From the NCBI GenBank assembly GCA_900540335.1, contig UQFC01000096.1, positions 1 through 10,845 on the forward strand: a DNA stretch of 10,845 nucleotides. Reading direction: 5' to 3'. Below are positions 7,257-10,845 of the stretch, piece after piece. The notes under the pieces were generated by a model. The model was given only the letters and a program-made list of their open reading frames with translations, was not told where the DNA came from and did no database searches. The translations under genes and the position numbers were made by a program. Within the stretch, counting starts at the first letter, position 1, and every line of letters begins with the position of its first letter. Source of the stretch: an uncultured Clostridium sp. (GTDB lineage Bacteria; Bacillota; Clostridia; Lachnospirales; Lachnospiraceae).

Positions 7257-7294
7257 GGAACTATATGCAACAAAATAATGAAAGGGGTATTATC

Positions 7295-8293
7295 ATGGGA
7301 TTTATTGATGTAATCAAAGCAAAAGCGAAAGCTGACAAAAAGACGATTGTACTGCCGGAGTCCATGGACCGCAGAACATGGGTTGCAGCTGAAAAGATCC
7401 TGAAAGAAGGACTGGCCAACCTGATCATTATCGGAACACCGGAGGATATCGGTGCACACAGCGAGGGACTGGATGTTTCCGGCGCTACCATTATCAATCC
7501 GCAGACCTATGAGAAGACACAGGAGTACATTGACCTTTTCGTTGAACTGAGAAAAGCAAAAGGCATGACCCCTGAGAAAGCAAGAGAAACCATTTTAAGC
7601 GATTATGCATACTATGGCTGCCTGATGATCAAAAAGGGCGATGCTGACGGTATGGTATCCGGTGCATGCCACTCTACTGCAAACACTCTGCGTCCCTGCC
7701 TGCAGGTTATCAAGACCAAACCGGGCACCAAGCTGGTTTCCGCATTCTTCCTGATGGAAGTTCCGGACTGTCAGTTCGGCAACAACGGAACCTTCGTATT
7801 TGCAGACTGCGGTCTGAATCAGGATCCGACACCGGAAGAGCTGGCAGCAATCGCTGTTTCCTCTGCAGAGAGCTTCCGTATGCTGACCGGCAAGGAGCCG
7901 AAGGTAGCTATGCTGTCTCATTCCTCCAAGGGAAGCGCAGCTCATGCAGACGTAGACAAGGTTGTAGAGGCAACCAGAATTGCCAAGGAGATGGCTCCGG
8001 AGCTGGCATTAGACGGAGAGCTGCAGCTTGACGCAGCAATCGTTCCGGAAATCGGCGCTTCCAAGGCTCCGGACAGCAAGGTTGCAGGACAGGCAAACGT
8101 TCTGGTATTCCCGGATCTGGATGCAGGAAACATTGGTTACAAGCTGGTTCAGAGACTGGGCAAGGCTGAGGCTTACGGCCCCATGTGCCAGGGTATTGCA
8201 AAGCCGGTTAACGATCTGTCCAGAGGCTGCTCTGCTGACGATATCGTAGGCGTTGTAGCAATTACTGCTGTTCAGTGTCAGAACGCTGAGTAA
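7295..8293 (+). CDS. pta: Phosphate acetyltransferase, short form
   Basis: Converts acetyl-CoA and phosphate to acetyl phosphate and CoA, the first step of acetate formation for ATP gain in fermentation; cytoplasmic. 332 residues, the single-domain PTA_PTB form without an N-terminal DRTGG/P-loop extension. Family blocks include VLPESMD, DGMVSGACHSTANTLRP, the LSHSSKGSAAHADV block, DGELQLDAA and VFPDLDAGNIGYK. The C-terminal DLSRGCSADDI places Ser309, Arg310 and Asp316 at the same numbers as the catalytic residues described for the Methanosarcina thermophila enzyme. The ATG at 7295 follows AAAGGGG (7281-7287); an in-frame ATG at 7265 lies almost at the predicted transcription start and was rejected. 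ackA follows after 90 bases with no terminator between. Confidence 0.96.
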   Translation: MGFIDVIKAKAKADKKTIVLPESMDRRTWVAAEKILKEGLANLIIIGTPEDIGAHSEGLDVSGATIINPQTYEKTQEYIDLFVELRKAKGMTPEKARETILSDYAYYGCLMIKKGDADGMVSGACHSTANTLRPCLQVIKTKPGTKLVSAFFLMEVPDCQFGNNGTFVFADCGLNQDPTPEELAAIAVSSAESFRMLTGKEPKVAMLSHSSKGSAAHADVDKVVEATRIAKEMAPELALDGELQLDAAIVPEIGASKAPDSKVAGQANVLVFPDLDAGNIGYKLVQRLGKAEAYGPMCQGIAKPVNDLSRGCSADDIVGVVAITAVQCQNAE

Positions 8294-8301
8294 TTTTATG
8301 C

Positions 8302-8319
8302 CGCAGGGATATCCCTGTG
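8302..8319 (+). promoter_or_regulatory. Palindrome / stem-loop in the pta-ackA gap
   Basis: A perfect 14-base palindrome CAGGGATATCCCTG (8304-8317), extended by one G-U and one C-G pair. As RNA it can form a short stem with an ATAT loop. A competing pairing joins CTGTGA (8315-8320) with TCACAG (8338-8343). No T-run follows, so readthrough into ackA is expected. Confidence 0.45.
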
Positions 8320-8383
8320 AGAAATTCTGAAACGGATTCACAGAAAATACAGATAGAATGTAGATATAGGAGAAATTCGGATT

Positions 8384-9580
8384 ATGAAGATTTTAGTTAT
8401 TAACTGCGGAAGCTCCTCTCTGAAATATCAGCTGATTGATATGGAGGATGAGAGCGTAATTGCAAAAGGTCTCTGTGAGAGAATCGGCATTGAGGGATCC
8501 AAGCTGACCCATCAGCCTGCCGGTAAGGACAAATATGTGGTAGAGAATCCCATGCCCAGCCATAAGGTAGCCATCGAGATGGTTATGGATGCTCTGCAGG
8601 ATCCGGAGCACGGAGTAATCAAGAGCACCGATGAGATTTCCGCTATCGGACACCGCGTACTGCACGGCGGAAGAGTTTACAGCGATTCTATCGTAGTAGA
8701 CGAGGATGTAAAGCGCGTAATCCGCGAGTGCTTCGATCTGGGACCGCTGCATAACCCGGCAAACCTGATGGGTATTGAAGCATGTGAAGAGGCTATGCCT
8801 GGAAAGCCCAACGTAGCAGTATGGGATACCGGATTCGGTATGTCCATGCCAGAGAAGGCTTATATGTACGCTATTCCTCATGAATACTATGAGAAATACA
8901 GTATCCGCCGTTACGGATTCCACGGAACAAGCCATATGTTTGTATCCGGAGAGGCTATCAAGTTCGGCAACTTAGATCCAGAGAAGGCAAAAGTTATTGT
9001 TTGCCACTTAGGAAATGGTGCCAGCGTATCTGCTTCTATTGGTGGCAAGTGCGTAGATACCAGTATGGGACTTACTCCTCTTGAAGGCCTGATCATGGGT
9101 ACCAGAAGTGGTGACGTTGATCCTGCTGTTGTTCAGTTCATCTGCAACAAGGAAGGAAAAGATGTAAATGAAGTTCTGAACATCTTAAATAAGAAGTCTG
9201 GCGTATTAGGTATGAGCGGTGGCATCTCCAGCGACTTCCGTGATATTGAGAAGGCAAAGGAAAGCGGAAATCATCTGGCAGCAGTAGCTCTGGATGCATT
9301 TGTATACCGTATTGCTAAATATGTAGGTGCTTACACAGCAGCTATGAACGGCGTAGATGCTATTGCATTCACTGCTGGAGTTGGTGAGAATGATAAGGTT
9401 ACCAGAAAGAATGTTTGCGAATACTTAGGTTACTTAGGCGTTAAGATCGATGATGAAGCTAACAACGTAAGAGGAGAGAGAAGAATCATTTCTGCTCCGG
9501 ATTCCAAGGTAAAAGTTATGCTGATTCCAACCAACGAAGAGCTTGCGATCGCAAGAGAAACTTTAAGACTGGTAAAATAA
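8384..9580 (+). CDS. ackA: Acetate kinase
   Basis: Makes acetate and ATP from acetyl phosphate and ADP, completing the pathway begun by pta. 398 residues, normal length. The acetokinase signatures and active-site residues sit at the numbering known from Methanosarcina thermophila: N7 in NCGSSS, R91 in GHRVLHGG, D148 in VWDTGFG, H180 in GFHGTSH and R241 in GTRSGD, with CHLGNGAS (207-214), GVGEND and the C-terminal PTNEE. The segment around D148 is odd: the usual VFDTAFHQTMP reads VWDTGFGMSMP. Codon use changes sharply near codon 197, from almost no TTA to seven TTA in the rest. AGGAG (8368-8372) precedes the ATG by 11 bases. No convincing terminator follows. Confidence 0.97.
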   Translation: MKILVINCGSSSLKYQLIDMEDESVIAKGLCERIGIEGSKLTHQPAGKDKYVVENPMPSHKVAIEMVMDALQDPEHGVIKSTDEISAIGHRVLHGGRVYSDSIVVDEDVKRVIRECFDLGPLHNPANLMGIEACEEAMPGKPNVAVWDTGFGMSMPEKAYMYAIPHEYYEKYSIRRYGFHGTSHMFVSGEAIKFGNLDPEKAKVIVCHLGNGASVSASIGGKCVDTSMGLTPLEGLIMGTRSGDVDPAVVQFICNKEGKDVNEVLNILNKKSGVLGMSGGISSDFRDIEKAKESGNHLAAVALDAFVYRIAKYVGAYTAAMNGVDAIAFTAGVGENDKVTRKNVCEYLGYLGVKIDDEANNVRGERRIISAPDSKVKVMLIPTNEELAIARETLRLVK

Positions 9581-9685
9581 TACTTTGTAATAGTTTATCC
9601 ATACTTTCTCTTTAGCTGAATATGGAAATAAGAAGATGTTATGAATGAACTGCAACAAATGTTACAATTTTTTCAGAAAAATTTG

Positions 9686-9714
9686 TTGACAAACCCGGTG
9701 CACCTATGTATAAT
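9686..9714 (+). promoter_or_regulatory. Consensus promoter of yceD-rpmF
   Basis: Perfect TTGACA (9686-9691), a 17-base spacer and perfect TATAAT (9709-9714). Transcription should start near 9721, leaving a leader of about 23 bases with AAGGAG at 9731-9736. Confidence 0.93.
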
Positions 9715-9726
9715 AGCATAGGTGCA
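9699..9726. promoter_or_regulatory. Probable operator: perfect 10-bp inverted repeat framing the -10 box
   Basis: TGCACCTATG (9699-9708) and CATAGGTGCA (9717-9726) are exact reverse complements separated by 8 bases that hold the -10 hexamer. Because the left arm is upstream of the predicted transcription start, it cannot work as an RNA hairpin from this promoter, so a DNA-binding repressor is the simplest reading (inference). It does not resemble the FapR or FabT sites I know. Confidence 0.65.
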
Positions 9727-9743
9727 TATCAAGGAGTTATGAT

Positions 9744-10271
9744 ATGCTGATTAATTTATCAGAGCTGTTCCCTGTTGAAGGGAAATCCAAAACCTATACT
9801 GTTCCATTGGAAATGACACATTTTAAAGGATCTGACTGTTCTTATAAAATTGTGGAAAAAGAGCCGGTGACTCTGGTTGTCACTAACCAGGGAGAGCGGG
9901 TATTGACTGTGACAGGAAAGGCTGTTTTAAGTCTTGAAATGCCATGTGCCAGATGCTTAGATCCGGTAATAGTTCCTTTTGAACTGGAGATCGACCAGGA
10001 GCTGGATATGAATCAGACGAAGGAAGACCGCATAGAAGCTTTGGATGAGCAGTTCTATATTAATGGTTATAATCTGGATGTCGACCAGCTGGTTGGTAAT
10101 GAGTTAACCCTGAACCTGCCTATGAGAGTTCTCTGCAGTGATAACTGTAAGGGAATTTGCAATAGATGTGGCACAAATCTCAACCGAGGGACTTGTGACT
10201 GCGACAACAGGTCACTGGACCCAAGAATGTCAGTTATCCAGGATATTTTTAAACAGTTGAAGGAGGTGTAA
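9744..10271 (+). CDS. yceD: YceD / DUF177 protein, ribosome-linked (probable zinc site)
   Basis: 175 residues, equivalent of Bacillus YlbN. A beta-rich N-terminal part leads to the family signature MPCARCLDPV (66-75, Cys68 and Cys71), an acidic middle (80-105) and a second cysteine cluster C131, C135, C139, C142, C151 and C153 in a CKGICNRCG context, then DPRMSV near the end. Family knowledge: DUF177 proteins are needed for 23S rRNA accumulation in plants, and the bacterial gene is almost always joined to rpmF, so a role in 50S assembly is likely. The ATG at 9744 follows AAGGAG by 7 bases; an ATG at 9739 hits a stop after three codons. The last codons (KEV) contain the rpmF ribosome binding site. 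Confidence 0.9.
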   Translation: MLINLSELFPVEGKSKTYTVPLEMTHFKGSDCSYKIVEKEPVTLVVTNQGERVLTVTGKAVLSLEMPCARCLDPVIVPFELEIDQELDMNQTKEDRIEALDEQFYINGYNLDVDQLVGNELTLNLPMRVLCSDNCKGICNRCGTNLNRGTCDCDNRSLDPRMSVIQDIFKQLKEV

Positions 10272-10274
10272 ACC

Positions 10275-10454
10275 ATGTCTATTTGTCCAAAGAATAAATC
10301 TTCTAAAGCAAGAAGAGACAAAAGAAGAGCAAACTGGAAAATGAGCGCACCAAACCTGGTAAAATGCAGCAAGTGTGGCGAATTAATGATGCCTCACAGA
10401 GTATGCAAGGCTTGTGGTTCATACAACAAAAAAGAAATCATTGCTCAGGATTAA
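10275..10454 (+). CDS. rpmF: 50S ribosomal protein L32, zinc-binding form
   Basis: 59 residues, the normal size. SSKARRDKRRANWK (9-22) is the L32 signature, followed by APNLVKCSKCGE and VCKACGSY, giving the four-cysteine zinc ribbon C31, C34, C44 and C47 (the C+ form). The N-terminus starts MSICPKNK instead of the more usual MAVPKRK, adding Cys4. A very strong AGGAGGTG ribosome binding site (10261-10268) lies inside the end of yceD, 6 bases before the ATG, so the pair is translationally linked. A terminator begins 22 bases after the stop. Confidence 0.97.
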   Translation: MSICPKNKSSKARRDKRRANWKMSAPNLVKCSKCGELMMPHRVCKACGSYNKKEIIAQD

Positions 10455-10475
10455 TAATCTGTAAAAACAAAGATT

Positions 10476-10516
10476 AGAGGATTCTGAGAGTGATTTCAGA
10501 ATCCTCTTTTATTATT
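10476..10516 (+). terminator. Intrinsic terminator after rpmF
   Basis: Arms 10476-10487 and 10496-10507 pair perfectly over 12 bases with an 8-base loop, followed by TTTTATTATT. This separates rpmF from plsX, which are often described as cotranscribed in other bacteria. Confidence 0.93.
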
Positions 10517-10540
10517 GCCAAAAGGACTTGCGCCTTACCC

Positions 10541-10567
10541 TTTCACAGATGGGGTGAAATTCACAGA
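10541..10567. repeat. Cluster of GTGAA/TTCAC half-sites upstream of the plsX promoter
   Basis: TTTCAC (10541-10546) and GTGAAA (10554-10559) form an inverted repeat with a 7-base spacer; GTGAAATTCAC (10554-10564) is a second, tighter dyad; and TTCACAGA occurs twice (10542-10549, 10560-10567), 18 bases apart. The cluster ends 9 bases before the -35 box, a plausible activator or repressor position (inference). Confidence 0.35.
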
Positions 10568-10575
10568 AAAACGTA

Positions 10576-10604
10576 TTGATTTATGATACGACATCTAGTA
10601 TATT
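10576..10604 (+). promoter_or_regulatory. plsX promoter
   Basis: TTGATT (10576-10581), a 17-base spacer and TATATT (10599-10604). The start of transcription is predicted near 10611, giving a leader of about 30 bases with AGGAG at 10628-10632. Confidence 0.8.
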
Positions 10605-10640
10605 AATAACTGTATTGCGAAACCGAAAGGAGAGTCTTTT

Positions 10641-10845
10641 ATGATCAAAATCGCTGTAGACGCTATGGGCGGAGATCTGGCACCAGTTGAAATGGTTGCA
10701 GGAGCCATAGAGGCGGTACAGGCAAAACCAGGGATCCAGGTGCTTTTGGTAGGTCAGGAAACTGTAGTAAATGCAGAACTTTCAAAATATACTTACAATA
10801 AAGAACAGATCCAGGTGGTGAACGCCACAGAAGTGATCACCACAG
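10641..10845 (+). CDS. plsX: Phosphate acyltransferase PlsX, N-terminal part only
   Basis: Makes acyl-phosphate from acyl-ACP and phosphate, feeding PlsY in the first acylation of glycerol-3-phosphate; peripheral to the membrane. The first 68 residues are in the window. IAVDAMGGDLAP (4-15) is the family start signature (usually GGDNAP; Leu replaces Asn here), then an Ala-rich helix, the strand IQVLLVGQE, and NATEVIT at the edge, equivalent to the usual HAxEVI. AGGAG lies 8 bases before the ATG. The rest of the gene, and any fab/acpP genes behind it, are beyond the window. Confidence 0.94.
   Translation, partial: MIKIAVDAMGGDLAPVEMVAGAIEAVQAKPGIQVLLVGQETVVNAELSKYTYNKEQIQVVNATEVITT

Noticed and set aside
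9581..9685. Searched for a terminator or small gene after ackA
   Set aside because: Only a weak A/T-rich dyad is present; no strong stem with a T-run and no open frame with a ribosome binding site.
10559..10570. Twelve-base match ATTCACAGAAAA also present at 8336-8347
   Set aside because: A few chance 12-base matches are expected in a window of this size, and the two contexts are not alike.
10594..10612. TAGTATATTAATA near the plsX -10, resembling part of a FapR site
   Set aside because: Only one half resembles the FapR consensus and the dyad is poor; it overlaps an A/T-rich -10 region where such matches arise easily.

Overview
The window looks like core chromosome of an anaerobic Gram-positive Firmicute, most likely a Lachnospiraceae-type Clostridium relative. 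The reasons are strong AGGAG/GGAGG ribosome binding sites throughout, a Pta-AckA acetate pathway, an ACT + PFL-family (UPF0210) gene pair, and the order tmcAL / pta-ackA / yceD-rpmF / plsX, which resembles the ylbM-ylbN-rpmF order of Bacillus with pta-ackA placed inside it. The family assignment is inference from gene content, not a database match. I see no mobile element, CRISPR array, tRNA or rRNA.

Left part (1-5765): the start of sfsA runs off the left edge on the minus strand. Rightward genes follow: a DUF523/TudS-like iron-sulfur protein, an SseB-domain protein, coaE (dephospho-CoA kinase) and a WalJ/YycJ-type metallo-beta-lactamase nuclease. The last three are coupled by a 1-base and a 14-base overlap. 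After a 94-base gap come the ACT/PFL pair of unknown function and a class I methyltransferase. A very long bidirectional terminator (5714-5763) ends this block and the converging tmcAL.

Middle part (5778-9580): tmcAL (acetate-dependent tRNA-Met ac4C ligase) runs leftward and pta-ackA runs rightward from back-to-back promoters in one intergenic region. AckA makes acetate and ATP from acetyl phosphate, and TmcAL consumes acetate and ATP to modify the initiating-type anticodon wobble base of elongator tRNA-Met, so the neighbours share a metabolite.

Right part (9581-10845): a consensus promoter (TTGACA-17-TATAAT) drives yceD and rpmF (50S protein L32), which end at a clear terminator. plsX, the acyl-phosphate synthase of phospholipid synthesis, then starts from its own promoter and is cut by the right edge. 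The yceD promoter has its -10 box framed exactly by a perfect 10-bp inverted repeat, which looks like an operator and is the most interesting signal here. A second point is an abrupt change of codon use inside ackA near position 8970, after which the sequence is more A+T rich to the end of the window.

Overall this is mostly housekeeping DNA. I did not find a convincing new multi-gene system. The uncharacterised elements worth following are the yceD-rpmF operator and the ACT/PFL pair.
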